64,000 bases of DNA from JAKFWF01 sp963732635 (GTDB taxonomy: Bacteria > Pseudomonadota > Alphaproteobacteria > Rhizobiales > Hyphomicrobiaceae), in NCBI GenBank assembly GCA_963732635.1, contig CAVTAL010000035.1, forward strand, positions 861,244-925,243. The letters run 5' to 3'. The notes beneath the pieces are model-generated. The model did no database searches. It was not told where the DNA came from and saw only the letters and a program-made list of their open reading frames with translations. The position numbers and the translations under genes were made by a program. Shown here piece by piece: positions 1-9,143 of this stretch; position 1 is the first letter of the stretch, and every line of letters begins with the position of its first letter.

Positions 1-431
1 TCCCAGTCCTCGGCGGCCTTCGGGAACGAGCGATGCGCCGGCTCGCGCACGACCGAAGGTGCCACGACAGGCAGCCAGTCGGCTTTGCCCCAGCCGGTGC
101 GACGGCCGAGATGGGTGATCTGGATCATCACGGCGGCACCTTGGGCATGGACGTCGTCGGCGAGTTCCCTCAGCCATCGCACGCTCTCATCCTTATAGAG
201 CAGGATGTTGCCGAATGCCTGCGGGCTGTCGGGCGACACGCATGCCGATCCGCCGATCATGGTCAGGGCAATGCCACCCTTCGCTTTTTCGCTGTGATAG
301 AGCCGGTAGCGCTCCTTGGGCAGGCCATCCTCGGTGTAGGATGGCTCGTGCGCCGTAGACATTAGACGATTGCGCAGCGTCAGGTGTTTGAGTTGGAACG
401 GCTGCAACAAGGGATCGTGCGACGGCGTCAT
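1..431 (-). CDS. NADH:flavin oxidoreductase, old yellow enzyme family (3' part cut by window edge)
   Basis: Only about 143 N-terminal residues are present; the gene runs off the left edge. It opens with MTPSHDPLLQPFQLKHLTLRNR, followed by an AHEPSYTEDGLPKERY segment and a later QITHLGRR segment. This is the usual start of the FMN-binding TIM barrel of old yellow enzymes, in particular the subgroup annotated as N-methylproline or similar N-demethylases. ATG 431 is preferred over an internal ATG at 362 because the LKHLTLRNR strand lies upstream of 362. It is divergent from the ABC importer and creatinase operon. Since creatinase releases sarcosine (N-methylglycine), an N-demethylating flavoenzyme here would fit, but that substrate is inference. 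Confidence 0.8.
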   Translation of the reverse strand, partial: MTPSHDPLLQPFQLKHLTLRNRLMSTAHEPSYTEDGLPKERYRLYHSEKAKGGIALTMIGGSACVSPDSPQAFGNILLYKDESVRWLRELADDVHAQGAAVMIQITHLGRRTGWGKADWLPVVAPSVVREPAHRSFPKAAEDW

Positions 432-801
432 GGGGCTATCCGGTCTCTCGCTCGACATCAATGACGGGCATTGTGGGATGCAAGGCCGCCATTGGCCACC
501 GACATTTCTTGGCGTCGAAAATGACGATGTCAGCTTATGCCAACAAAGCGTCGCATCGATACAAACGCAGTGACAAAGTCCGGGGAACGGTGGCACACTG
601 CCCAATCTCATGGCGGACGAGGCATTGGCTGGTCAATAATTAGCCTTGTGTGCATGGGACAACGGCTGGATAACTAGGCACTGCAGACACGGAAAGCCGG
701 CCAACAGATGCCGGCGCCGCGTGGGAGGGGTGCCCGATGACTTGACGCGACCGCAGCAATGGCGGGGCGATTGAGGGCGGGTACGCGAGCTGGTGAGGCG
801 A
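432..801. other. Divergent intergenic region, no gene seen
   Basis: This 370-base gap separates the divergent old-yellow-enzyme gene from the ABC importer operon, so it should hold both promoters. I found no convincing coding frame, RNA gene or strong palindromic operator. Short open frames here lack recognisable protein features. Confidence 0.5.
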
Positions 802-1914
802 ATGGCGTTAGGTCCGTCAATAGAAGTCCCGAATAGTGCGCATGTCCGTTTTAAGGACGTGCAGAAGAGCTATGACGGCAAATCGCTGGTCGTAAAGAAC
901 CTCAACCTCGACATCCAGAAGGGTGAATTCGTCACCATGCTGGGGCCGTCAGGCTCCGGCAAAACCACGACGCTGATGATGCTCGCCGGCTTCGAGACCG
1001 CGACACACGGCGAAATCTTCCTCAAGGGCACGCCGATCAATAATACGCCGCCGAACAAGCGCGGCATTGGCATGGTGTTCCAGAACTACGCGCTCTTTCC
1101 CCATATGACGGTGAACGAGAACCTGGCCTTCCCGCTGCAGGTGCGCGGCATGGACAAAGCCACGATCGAGGCCAAGGTTGCCCGTGCGTTGGGCATGGTT
1201 TCACTATCGCAGTTCGGCGCCCGCAAACCGGCACAACTCTCGGGCGGCCAGCAGCAGCGTGTCGCCGTCGCCCGCGCCTTGGTGTTCGAGCCCGATATCG
1301 TGTTGATGGACGAGCCGCTGGGCGCGCTCGACAAGCAGCTGCGCGAGCAGATGCAATATGAGATCAAAACGCTGACGCACAAACTCGGCGTCACGGTGGT
1401 GTACGTCACTCATGACCAGTCGGAGGCGCTGACCATGTCCGATCGGATCGCGGTGTTCAACGACGGCGTGATTCAACAGCTTTCCACGCCATCCGAGCTT
1501 TACGAGGCGCCGATCAATTCGTTCGTCGCCCACTTCATCGGCGAGAACAATCGGCTGCCGGGCAAGGTGGTGGGCGCGATCAACGGCGCCTGTCAGGTGG
1601 CGCTGGACGATGGAACGAGAATTGAGGCGTTGCCCATTATGGTTCAAGGCACAGGCGCCGCCACTTCGCTATCGATCCGCCCCGAGCGGGTAGAGGTCGA
1701 TCCGACGGATCCCGCGATCACGAACCGCATTACCGGCACCGTCAATGACATCATCTATCTCGGCGACCACTTGCGCGCGGTACTGAGCGCCGGTGGCTGC
1801 GAGGACTTTATCGTCAAGGCGCCGAACCGCGACGGCCAGCGCAAGCTCGAAAAGGGCCAGTCGGTCACGCTCGGTTGGCACACCAAGGATTGCCGAGCCC
1901 TCGATCCTCTTTGA
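802..1914 (+). CDS. ABC transporter ATP-binding protein, spermidine/putrescine (PotA) type
   Basis: Cytoplasmic ATPase of an importer. Walker A GPSGSGKT lies at about residues 48-55, followed by the Q-loop FQNYALFP, the signature LSGGQQQR, Walker B VLMDEPLGALD and the switch His in THDQ. A C-terminal TOBE-like region (LSIRPERVEV) is typical of the PotA/CysA/FbpC class. At about 370 aa the length is normal. An in-frame GTG at 793 could extend it by three codons, but ATG 802 has a GAGG ribosome site just upstream and is preferred. It is the first gene of a run with a binding protein, two permeases and creatinase, so creatine or a related guanidino compound is the likely cargo (inference). Confidence 0.93.
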   Translation: MALGPSIEVPNSAHVRFKDVQKSYDGKSLVVKNLNLDIQKGEFVTMLGPSGSGKTTTLMMLAGFETATHGEIFLKGTPINNTPPNKRGIGMVFQNYALFPHMTVNENLAFPLQVRGMDKATIEAKVARALGMVSLSQFGARKPAQLSGGQQQRVAVARALVFEPDIVLMDEPLGALDKQLREQMQYEIKTLTHKLGVTVVYVTHDQSEALTMSDRIAVFNDGVIQQLSTPSELYEAPINSFVAHFIGENNRLPGKVVGAINGACQVALDDGTRIEALPIMVQGTGAATSLSIRPERVEVDPTDPAITNRITGTVNDIIYLGDHLRAVLSAGGCEDFIVKAPNRDGQRKLEKGQSVTLGWHTKDCRALDPL

Positions 1915-1989
1915 ATTAGAGCCCGAGGGAACTGCAAGTGTTGCCGGTTCACCGGTAATTCACGGAAAGTCAAAAAAAGGGAGAGTCGA

Positions 1990-3081
1990 ATGAAATCTGT
2001 CAAGTTGCTCGGCGCCACGGCAATCGCGGCGGTACTCGCCGGCGGTTACGCCTACGCGCAATCAAAGACCCTGACCGTCGTGTCGTGGGGCGGCGCCTAT
2101 ACTAAGAGCCAGGTCGAGGCCTACCACAAGCCATTCATCACCAAGACCGGCATCCAGGTGAAGTCCGAGGACTATGACGGCACCGTTGCCCCGATCAAGG
2201 CGCAGGTTCAGTCGGGCAAAGTGACCTGGGACATCGTCGACGTCGAACTCGCCGACGCCGTCCGCATGTGCGACGAGGGCCTGCTCGAGAAGATCGATAC
2301 CAAGTCCATGCTGGCGCCCGGCGCCGACGGCAAGCCGGCCGCCGATGACTTCATCAAGGGGACGCTGCACGACTGCGCTGTCGCAACCATTCTGTGGTCG
2401 ACGATCTACGCCTACGACGACAAGAAATTCGCCGGCGCCAAGCCGACGACAATCAAGGACTTTTTTGATACCGCCAAGTTCCCGGGCAAGCGCGGTATGC
2501 GCAAGTCGCCCAAGATCAACATCGAATTCGCGCTGATGGCGGATGGCGTGCCGGCAGCCGAAGTCTACAAGGTGATGAAGACCAAGGAAGGCATCGAACG
2601 CGCCTTCAAGAAGCTCGACAGCATCAAGAAGGACATCGTCTGGTGGGAAGCCGGCGCCCAGCCGCCGCAGTTGCTCGGCGATGGCCAGGTCGTCATGACC
2701 ACGGCCTATAACGGCCGCATCTTCGATGCCGCTATGAAGGACGGCAAGCCGTTCGTCATTGTCTGGGACGGCCAGGTCTGGGATCTCGATCTGTGGGTGT
2801 TGCCGAAGGGTTCGCCGAACAAGGCAGCCGCGCTTGAATTCCTGAAGTTCTCGACCACGACGGAAGCTCTCGCCGAGCAGGCGAAGTGGATCTCGTATGC
2901 GCCATCGCGCATGTCGTCGGTGGCCAAGGTCGGCAAGTTTAATGACGGCAAGACCGACATGGCACCGCACATGCCGACGGCTCCGGCCAACTTCAAGAAC
3001 GCAGTGCAGAACGATTTCCTGTTCTGGGCCGACAAGCAGGACGAACTGACCAAGCAGTTCAACACCTGGCTTGCGAAGTAA
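1990..3081 (+). CDS. ABC transporter periplasmic substrate-binding protein (PotD/family 1-like)
   Basis: 363 aa with a clear Sec signal peptide: KSVKLL, then a hydrophobic core and an AYA-Q cleavage site near residue 23. The mature start LTVVSWGGAYTKSQVEAY is the standard opening of the spermidine/putrescine-type solute-binding proteins. Later segments such as VMTTAYNGR and WDLDLWVLPKGSPNK also fit that family. A GGGAGAG ribosome site precedes ATG 1990. It should capture the ligand in the periplasm and deliver it to the two permeases downstream. Ligand identity cannot be read from sequence; the creatinase in the same operon points to creatine. Confidence 0.92.
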   Translation: MKSVKLLGATAIAAVLAGGYAYAQSKTLTVVSWGGAYTKSQVEAYHKPFITKTGIQVKSEDYDGTVAPIKAQVQSGKVTWDIVDVELADAVRMCDEGLLEKIDTKSMLAPGADGKPAADDFIKGTLHDCAVATILWSTIYAYDDKKFAGAKPTTIKDFFDTAKFPGKRGMRKSPKINIEFALMADGVPAAEVYKVMKTKEGIERAFKKLDSIKKDIVWWEAGAQPPQLLGDGQVVMTTAYNGRIFDAAMKDGKPFVIVWDGQVWDLDLWVLPKGSPNKAAALEFLKFSTTTEALAEQAKWISYAPSRMSSVAKVGKFNDGKTDMAPHMPTAPANFKNAVQNDFLFWADKQDELTKQFNTWLAK

Positions 3082-3098
3082 GTTCGCGCACGATTGGG

Positions 3099-3121
3099 CG
3101 GGAGGCTCGCATGGCCTCCCG
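3099..3121 (+). terminator. GC-rich hairpin between binding-protein and permease genes
   Basis: CGGGAGGC (3099-3106) pairs with GCCTCCCG (3114-3121) around a 7-base loop, 18 bases after the binding-protein stop. No T-tract follows. Hairpins at this place in importer operons usually protect the upstream mRNA or partly terminate, giving more binding protein than permease. That role is inferred. Confidence 0.55.
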
Positions 3122-3143
3122 TCTCGACGACAAGACGATAGCC

Positions 3144-3187
3144 GTGGGTTGGGTTACGCCGCACTTCGTGGCCGTACCCCAACCTAC
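3144..3187. repeat. Palindromic GTxGGTTGGGTTA repeat, single-hairpin copy
   Basis: The left arm GTGGGTTGGGTTACG and right arm CGTACCCCAACCTAC are inverted copies around a short centre. The arm matches the arms of the two larger elements at 41279-41380 and 59564-59662. It lies between the binding-protein and permease genes and would form one hairpin in mRNA. Confidence 0.7.
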
Positions 3188-3226
3188 TGGATGCCGAAAA
3201 TATAAAGAACAATAAGGTGTGTTGGC

Positions 3227-4540
3227 ATGACCACGATGGCGGGTCTGGCGCCTGATGCCAAACCCACAACCAGATTTCCGCAACTTGGTGCCGCAGCCCC
3301 CACCGGCCCGCTCCTCGCCGCCGATGGCATGCCGCTCGACAAGAAGCTCGCCCAGGTCACGCGCCGGGCCCGCATCAAGGCGTTCATGTTGGTCGCCCCC
3401 TTGCTGCTGTTCGTGCTGATATTCTTCGTCACGCCGATCCTGCAGATGGTGCGGCTGTCGACCGGCGACGACATGATTGCGACTGAGATGCCGCGCACCA
3501 CCGCCGCCTTGAAGTCCTGGGACCAAAAGGCGTTGCCGGACGAAGCGACCTACGCCGCCCTGATGGCCGATCTGAAGGACGCCCGCGAGCGGCAGGCGAC
3601 TGGAAAGGTCGGCGCCAAGCTCAACTACGTCTATTCCGGCGCCCGCTCATTGTTCGTTTCCGCCGGTCGCAGCGCCGGCAGCATGGAGGCGCCGTTCAAA
3701 CCGCAGCTGATCGAAAAGGACCCGCTATGGGGCGATCCGACGCTATGGGTGATGCTGAAAAATGCCTCGCAGCCGTCGACATCGATCAACTATCTCAACG
3801 CTCTCGATCGCACTCTTGGGCCAACCGGCAACGTCATCCAGGTGCCGGAAGATCAGCGCATTCACATCACAATCTTCATGCGTACGCTATGGCTGAGCTT
3901 CGTCGTCACTGCGCTGTGCATGCTGTTCGGCTACCCGGTCGCCTACCTGTTGGCGCATTTGCCGCTCAAGACCTCGAACCTGCTGATGATCTGCGTGCTG
4001 CTGCCGTTCTGGACCGCGCTGCTTGTGCGCATCACGGCCTGGATCGCACTTCTGCAGAATGATGGCGTGGTGCTGTCGGCGGCGGTCGCGCTCGGTCTCG
4101 TCGATCCGGCCAACCGGCCGCAACTCGTCTACAATCTGATCGGCACGCTGGTTGCCATGGTGCACGTGCTGATGCCGTCGATGATCCTGCCGCTATATTC
4201 GGTGATGAAGACGATCCCGCCGACTTATGTGCGCGCTGCCCGCTCGTTGGGGGCGACGTCGTTCACCGCCTTCTGGCGCGTCTACTTTCCGCAGACATTG
4301 CCCGGCATCGCCGCTGGCGGCCTGCTCGTATTCATTCTGTCGGTCGGCTACTACATCACGCCGGCACTGCTCGGCGGCCAGTCCGGTGTGCTGATTTCGA
4401 ATTTCATCGAGTTGCACGTCAGCAAGACGCTGAACTGGGGACTGGCGGCAGCGCTCGCCGGGTTGCTGCTGACGGCGATCCTGGTTCTCTACTGGGTATT
4501 CAACAAGATCGTCGGCATCGACCGACTGAAGATGGGTTGA
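3227..4540 (+). CDS. ABC transporter permease, PotB type
   Basis: 437 aa inner-membrane permease. A hydrophobic segment at about residues 50-75 is followed by a large insertion of about 140 residues before the remaining five or so membrane spans. This extended first periplasmic loop is typical of the long PotB-like permeases. The EAA loop (YVRAARSLGATSF...FPQTLPG) lies near residues 330-360 and contacts the ATPase. ATG follows an AATAAGGTGTGTTGGC leader with an AAGG ribosome site. Only 4 nt separate it from the next permease, so the two are translationally linked. Confidence 0.92.
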   Translation: MTTMAGLAPDAKPTTRFPQLGAAAPTGPLLAADGMPLDKKLAQVTRRARIKAFMLVAPLLLFVLIFFVTPILQMVRLSTGDDMIATEMPRTTAALKSWDQKALPDEATYAALMADLKDARERQATGKVGAKLNYVYSGARSLFVSAGRSAGSMEAPFKPQLIEKDPLWGDPTLWVMLKNASQPSTSINYLNALDRTLGPTGNVIQVPEDQRIHITIFMRTLWLSFVVTALCMLFGYPVAYLLAHLPLKTSNLLMICVLLPFWTALLVRITAWIALLQNDGVVLSAAVALGLVDPANRPQLVYNLIGTLVAMVHVLMPSMILPLYSVMKTIPPTYVRAARSLGATSFTAFWRVYFPQTLPGIAAGGLLVFILSVGYYITPALLGGQSGVLISNFIELHVSKTLNWGLAAALAGLLLTAILVLYWVFNKIVGIDRLKMG

Positions 4541-4544
4541 GACA

Positions 4545-5465
4545 ATGAGCGGCATATCTCTCCCGACCTACGCCACCACCGCCGAACGCATCTGGCACTA
4601 CGTGTTCCTGACGTTGTGCGGCGCGGTGCTGCTGTTCCTGATCTTGCCGGTGTTGATCGTTGTGCCGCTGTCATTCAACGCCGAGCCCTACTTCTCGTTC
4701 ACCTCGGGCATGTTGAAGCTCGATCCAAAGGCCTACTCGCTCAAATGGTATGCCGACATGCTGGACAACGGTACCTCGGGCCGCTTCGTTGTCGGCACAT
4801 GGGAGTGGATCAAGGACGTCTGGTTCAACGCCCAATGGGTGATCGCGGCCAAGAACAGCTTCTTCATCGGCATCATCGCGACAATCATCGCCACCACGCT
4901 TGGCACCATCGCGGCCGTTGGCTTGTCATCGCCCAACATGCCCTATCGGACCGCGATCACGTCGCTGCTGATCTCGCCGATGATCGTGCCGGTTGTCATC
5001 ACCGCCACCGGCGCCTACTTTTTTCTGGCCGACATCGGGCTGGTGAAGACCTACACCGGCGTCATCTTGATGCACGCGATGCTCGGCATCCCGTTCGTCA
5101 TCATCACAGTCACCGCGACGCTGCAGGGCTTTGATCGCAACCTGATCCGCGCCGCCGAAAGCCTCGGCGCCAAGTGGTACACCACGTTCTTCAAGGTGGT
5201 GCTGCCGTTGATCATCCCGGGAATGGTTTCGGGCGCGCTATTCGCGTTCACCACTTCATTCGACGAGGTAGTGGCGGTGCTGTTCATCGCCGACATCGAG
5301 CAGCGCACCATCCCACGCCAGATGTGGTCCGGCATCCGCGAGCAGATCTCACCGACCATCCTGGCGGTGGCGACGATCCTGATCGCGATATCGATCGCTC
5401 TGCTGAGCACCATCGAGATGCTGCGGCGCCGCTCAGAACGACTGCGCGGGATTACGCCGTCGTAG
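4545..5465 (+). CDS. ABC transporter permease, PotC type
   Basis: 306 aa second permease of the importer. It has an N-terminal span near residues 20-45, several further spans, and the EAA loop (NLIRAAESLGAKWYTTF...LPLIIPG) at about residues 195-225. The C-terminus is basic (RRRSERLRG), as is usual for a cytoplasmic tail. The start lies 4 nt after the upstream permease. With genes at 802, 1990 and 3227 this completes an ATPase/SBP/permease/permease importer, and the creatinase gene follows on the same strand. Confidence 0.92.
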   Translation: MSGISLPTYATTAERIWHYVFLTLCGAVLLFLILPVLIVVPLSFNAEPYFSFTSGMLKLDPKAYSLKWYADMLDNGTSGRFVVGTWEWIKDVWFNAQWVIAAKNSFFIGIIATIIATTLGTIAAVGLSSPNMPYRTAITSLLISPMIVPVVITATGAYFFLADIGLVKTYTGVILMHAMLGIPFVIITVTATLQGFDRNLIRAAESLGAKWYTTFFKVVLPLIIPGMVSGALFAFTTSFDEVVAVLFIADIEQRTIPRQMWSGIREQISPTILAVATILIAISIALLSTIEMLRRRSERLRGITPS

Positions 5466-5577
5466 ATTCCTGACGCATTTTGGACAACGGCGGTTCAGTT
5501 GATGTCGCGCCCGCGATGGTCGGCGTGGACGATCGCGGCTAACTCTCGAGCGAGCATCATTCCAAGGGAGTTCCGAC

Positions 5578-6810
5578 ATGGCAGCCAGCGCCAACGCTAC
5601 CGACGACATGATCCACGTTGCCAAGTGGCACTTCGGAGCCAAGGAGTGGTCGCCGTTCTCCGCTGCCGAAATGAGCCGCAGGCAGGACACGCTGCGGGCG
5701 CATCTGGCCGCCAGTAACATCGACGCCGCGCTGTTCACGTCCTATCACAACATCAACTACTATTCAGGCTTTCTGTATTGCTACTTCGGCCGCAAGTTCG
5801 GCCTTGTCATCGATGCCAAGTCGGCGACCACCATTACGCCGGCTATCGACGGTGCTGCCCCCTGGCGGCGCACCTTTGGCGACAACGTCACCTACACCGA
5901 CTGGCGCAAGGATAGTTGGTTCAAGGCGGTGCAGGGTCTGACCAGGAGCGCCAAGCGCATCGGCATCGAATTCGACCACGTTTCGATCGACATGAAGAAG
6001 CAACTCGAAGATGCCTTCCCTGATGTCGAACTGGTCGACATCGCCGCAGCCACGATGTGGATGCGCACCATCAAATCGGCGGAAGAGCACAATCTGATCA
6101 GGCAAGGCACCCGCATCTGCAATGTCGGCGCACGCGCCTGCATGGCGGCACTCAAGGCCGGCGCTGGCGAGCACGAAGTGGCACTCGCCTCGACCAATGC
6201 CATGGTGCGCGACATCGCGGCGAGCTTTCCATTCGTGGAGCTGATGGATACCTGGACCTGGTTCCAGTCCGGTATCATGACTGACGGCGCGCACAATCCG
6301 GTCACCAACAAGAAGGTCGCCAAGGGCGACATTTGCTCGCTCAACTGCTTTCCGATGATATTCGGCTACTACACCGCCATCGAACGCACGCTGTTCTGCG
6401 ATTCAGCCTCCGACAAGCACGTCGATCTGTGGGAAAAGAACTGCGAGGTGATGCGGGTCGGGTCGGCTCTGATCAAGCCGGGCAAAAAGTGCTCCGAAAT
6501 CGCGATCGAGCTCAATGATCTCTATCGATCATGGGGGCTGTTGAAGTACCGCTCGTTTGGTTACGGCCACTCGTTCGGCGTGTTGTCGCACTATTACGGC
6601 CGTGAGGCCGGCGTCGAGCTGCGCGAAGACGTGCACACGGTATTGAAGCCCGGCATGGTGGTGTCGATGGAACCGATGATCATGATTCCCGATGGGCAAC
6701 CCGGTGCTGGTGGCTATCGCGAACACGACATCTTCATTGTCACCGAGACCGGCGCCGACAACATCACAAATTTCCCCTATGGCCCCGAGCACATGATCAT
6801 CAGGGGCTGA
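5578..6810 (+). CDS. Creatinase (creatine amidinohydrolase, EC 3.5.3.3)
   Basis: 410 aa. Hydrolyses creatine to sarcosine and urea. The protein follows the Pseudomonas creatinase sequence, as I remember it, along its whole length. Examples are FTSYHNINYYSGFLYC near the N-terminus, the active-site block TWTWFQSG-MTDGAHNPVT, and the C-terminal YGHSFG-LSHYYGREAG and SMEPMIM segments. The catalytic His of that block falls at residue 239 here (His232 in the Pseudomonas enzyme). The fold is the pita-bread M24 peptidase fold, but creatinases need no metal. GGGAG precedes the ATG. It ends the importer operon and is convergent with the DUF1028 gene 3 nt away. A methylated-amine or proline peptidase is an alternative, but the identity is too extensive for that. 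Confidence 0.9.
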   Translation: MAASANATDDMIHVAKWHFGAKEWSPFSAAEMSRRQDTLRAHLAASNIDAALFTSYHNINYYSGFLYCYFGRKFGLVIDAKSATTITPAIDGAAPWRRTFGDNVTYTDWRKDSWFKAVQGLTRSAKRIGIEFDHVSIDMKKQLEDAFPDVELVDIAAATMWMRTIKSAEEHNLIRQGTRICNVGARACMAALKAGAGEHEVALASTNAMVRDIAASFPFVELMDTWTWFQSGIMTDGAHNPVTNKKVAKGDICSLNCFPMIFGYYTAIERTLFCDSASDKHVDLWEKNCEVMRVGSALIKPGKKCSEIAIELNDLYRSWGLLKYRSFGYGHSFGVLSHYYGREAGVELREDVHTVLKPGMVVSMEPMIMIPDGQPGAGGYREHDIFIVTETGADNITNFPYGPEHMIIRG

Positions 6811-6813
6811 CGA

Positions 6814-7494
6814 TCATCTGTCGCCCGGCACGCCAAACGATGGCGCCTTGGTCGGGTCGAGGGCACGGATGACGTAGTCGTCGAGTTGTGGGGCGTAGAG
6901 CGCCCATAGCTTACGCAACTCGCCGACCGGATCGGTGTCGTGCCAGTCGACCCTCAGATCGGCGACCGGCCAGGGCACATCGCGCACGAGCTTCAGGCCG
7001 ATCGAATGAATCGGCCCAGCTTCGCCGCCAGCGTCGAGGCCGGCCTGCATGGCGCCGATCAGTCGATCACCGAAAGGTTGCGACATGCTGTCGGCATAGT
7101 GCTTGATCATCGCAGCGGCGACGCCGTCGTGCGCCAGCATATTGCCGGCGGCGACCACGCCGTCACCGTGGGCGTTGGCATGGATGCCAAGTGTCTTGGC
7201 GCCCGAATGCGCAGCGGTGCGGCCTTGCCGGTCGACAATTGTAAGCTGCCGATAGGCGATCGACGCGCCACCCTGCGCCTTGAGTAGTTCCAGCACTTCA
7301 TCTGCCGAACGGCCCGCCGCAAGGTAATCCAGGCCATCAAGCCCCAACCTCGGATCGGTGATGTTTTGACTGCCGATGGCGCCGGCATCTGCCCGCGCAT
7401 GGCTGCATCGCGCCGCCACCGCCGGGCTCGACGAAGCAACTGCGAGGCCGAACATGCCGGACTTCGGGCAGCGTGCCGCGATGGAAAATGTCAT
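6814..7494 (-). CDS. DUF1028 family protein (Ntn-hydrolase-like)
   Basis: 226 aa. The N-terminus TFSIAARCPKSGMFGLAVASSSPAV and later GLDGLDYLAAGRSADEVL are hallmarks of DUF1028 proteins, which have an Ntn-hydrolase-like fold and unproven activity. After Met removal, Thr2 could be the N-terminal nucleophile (inference). GAGGGAG precedes the ATG. It is the second gene of a two-gene unit after the RidA-like gene, 13 nt downstream, and its end nearly touches the end of creatinase. This pairing suggests a shared role in nitrogen-compound catabolism, but no substrate can be named. Confidence 0.88.
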   Translation of the reverse strand: MTFSIAARCPKSGMFGLAVASSSPAVAARCSHARADAGAIGSQNITDPRLGLDGLDYLAAGRSADEVLELLKAQGGASIAYRQLTIVDRQGRTAAHSGAKTLGIHANAHGDGVVAAGNMLAHDGVAAAMIKHYADSMSQPFGDRLIGAMQAGLDAGGEAGPIHSIGLKLVRDVPWPVADLRVDWHDTDPVGELRKLWALYAPQLDDYVIRALDPTKAPSFGVPGDR

Positions 7495-7507
7495 GGGTGT
7501 TGCTCCC

Positions 7508-7921
7508 TCAATCCGGGATCACTGCGGTGGCATCGATTTCGACCAGCCACTCGGGCCGGGCAAGTGCAACAACAACGAGTCCGGTGCAGACTGGATGCAC
7601 ACCCTTGATATATTCGCCCATTACCCCGTAAACCGCCTCGCGGTGGCGGATGTCGGTCAGGTAGACGACAAGCTTGGTGATGTGCTCCATCTTGGCGCCG
7701 CACTCATCAATCAATTGTCGGATGTTCTGCATCACCTTGTGCGCCTGCGCCGTCGGATCGCCGACGCCGAAGTTGGCAGCCGTATCGAGATCCTGCGGAC
7801 ATTGTCCGCGCAGGAACACATAGGTGCCGCGCGCGACCACCGCCTGTGCGAGGTCGTTGTCGAGCTTCTGCTCGGGGTAGGTCCTCTTCGTATTGAAGGG
7901 GCGAATGCGCGTGTGGATCAT
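7508..7921 (-). CDS. RidA (YjgF/YER057c/UK114) family protein
   Basis: About 137 aa from ATG 7921. An upstream in-frame TTG at 7972 is a weaker start, because RidA-like proteins normally begin with a short IHTRIRPF-type strand. The core HKVMQNIRQLIDECGAKMEHITKLVVYLTD and the C-terminal RPEWLVEIDATAVI match the Rid family. Classical RidA deaminates reactive enamine/imine intermediates using an Arg in a C-terminal motif; the exact subfamily here is uncertain. It is the first gene of a minus-strand pair with DUF1028 and may detoxify imines from amine catabolism. Confidence 0.85.
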   Translation of the reverse strand: MIHTRIRPFNTKRTYPEQKLDNDLAQAVVARGTYVFLRGQCPQDLDTAANFGVGDPTAQAHKVMQNIRQLIDECGAKMEHITKLVVYLTDIRHREAVYGVMGEYIKGVHPVCTGLVVVALARPEWLVEIDATAVIPD

Positions 7922-8115
7922 GGATGCAGCCCGTTTTGGGTAACGCTTGAGCTTCAACAAATCGTAGTCCAACTCGGCCTTTCGTCAAGCAAGCCGCGCG
8001 AATTCGTCAGATTCGAAATAGCCTTCACTCATGCGTTTCAACCGCAAGCAAAGGATCCCCGGCCGCGTCGTGCCCGTGCTGCACCCACGCTCGTGAGAAA
8101 GTCGGCTTGCCGCAT

Positions 8116-9012
8116 TCAGCCCTTGGACTGAAGCGGCGTTCCGGCATTGACGATGGGCTGCGTATCGCGCTCGCTGCACAGGACGACCATCAAATTGGAG
8201 ACCAATGCAGCGCGCCGCTCTGTGTCCAGTTCGACAATTTTCTTCGCTGACAACATATCGAGCGCCATTTCCACCATGCCAACCGCGCCCTCAACCAGCG
8301 TTTTGCGCGCCGCCACGACAGCCTGGGCTTGCTGACGGCGTAGCATTGCGCCAGCGATCTCAGATGCATAGGCGAGATGAGTGAAGCCGCATTCGTCGAC
8401 GGTTATTCCGGCGACCTGCAGTCGGTTGATCAGCTCAGTGCGGAGTTCCGCTTTGACCTGGTCACCGTTGCCACGCAGCGTCACTTCCTGGTGCTCGAAG
8501 TCATCATAGGGATAGCGAGATCCTATGGTGCGCACGGCGGCCTCGATCTGGACCTTGACGAATGCCTTGTAGTCATCGACATCGAACAGCGCCTGTGCGG
8601 TGTCGGTCACGCGCCAGACGACCTGGGCCGCCATCTCGATCGGGTTGCCGCGGAGATCGTTGACCTTGATGGTCTCCGAAATCATGTTGTTGGCTCGGGC
8701 CGAAACCTTAGACTTGCCCATCCATGGCCAGACCCAGCGGAGGCCAGTTGCGCGATCAGTGCCCTTGTAGCTGCCGAACAGCAAGATGGCCGCGGCTTGA
8801 TTGGGCTGCAGCACATAGAAACCTTTGGCAATCAGGAAAAAGGCAATGCCAGCGAGTGTGAAAATCGCGGGCGCCGCCCGAAGCTGGGTCATGGCGACGG
8901 CGATTGCAAGGAGCGGTACGCCCAGAAGAACGAGGAGCATCAGGTAGCCGCTCGAAGTCTTTGCCAGAACCTCCTTACTCGCATTGAGCGAGTGCGACGA
9001 TCTGTCGTTCAT
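8116..9012 (-). CDS. SPFH/Band 7 domain membrane protein
   Basis: 298 aa from ATG 9012, which has a CGGAG ribosome site 6 nt upstream. Two hydrophobic stretches in the first 65 residues anchor it to the membrane. A Band 7/SPFH domain follows (YVLQPNQAAAILLFGSYKGT, then NPIEMAAQVVWRVTDTAQALFDVDDY and EVTLRGNGDQVKAELRTELINRL), with an Ala/Gln-rich helical region (RRQQAQAVVAARKTLVEGAV). Such proteins form membrane microdomain scaffolds and affect protein quality control. It stands alone between the RidA gene and a secreted protease gene. The 12-mer CCAAACGGAATT occurs 120 nt upstream of its start and again, inverted, before the P-type ATPase gene. Confidence 0.88.
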   Translation of the reverse strand: MNDRSSHSLNASKEVLAKTSSGYLMLLVLLGVPLLAIAVAMTQLRAAPAIFTLAGIAFFLIAKGFYVLQPNQAAAILLFGSYKGTDRATGLRWVWPWMGKSKVSARANNMISETIKVNDLRGNPIEMAAQVVWRVTDTAQALFDVDDYKAFVKVQIEAAVRTIGSRYPYDDFEHQEVTLRGNGDQVKAELRTELINRLQVAGITVDECGFTHLAYASEIAGAMLRRQQAQAVVAARKTLVEGAVGMVEMALDMLSAKKIVELDTERRAALVSNLMVVLCSERDTQPIVNAGTPLQSKG

Positions 9013-9131
9013 ACGAACTCCGTGTTCTGATGACAGGTGGAAAGCCGGCAATGACAAAGTACTTTTCGGTATTTGGCTATTGTATCATGGAAGTGTCCAG
9101 CATGGGGATTGGTCGCTAGTGCTCCGACTTT

Positions 9132-9143
9132 CCAAACGGAATT
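9132..9143. promoter_or_regulatory. CCAAACGGAATT motif upstream of the Band 7 gene
   Basis: This 12-mer lies about 120 nt upstream of the Band 7 gene start. Its exact reverse complement is at 10929-10940, before the P-type ATPase gene, where it is one arm of an inverted repeat. A shared regulator is possible; none is identified. Confidence 0.35.
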
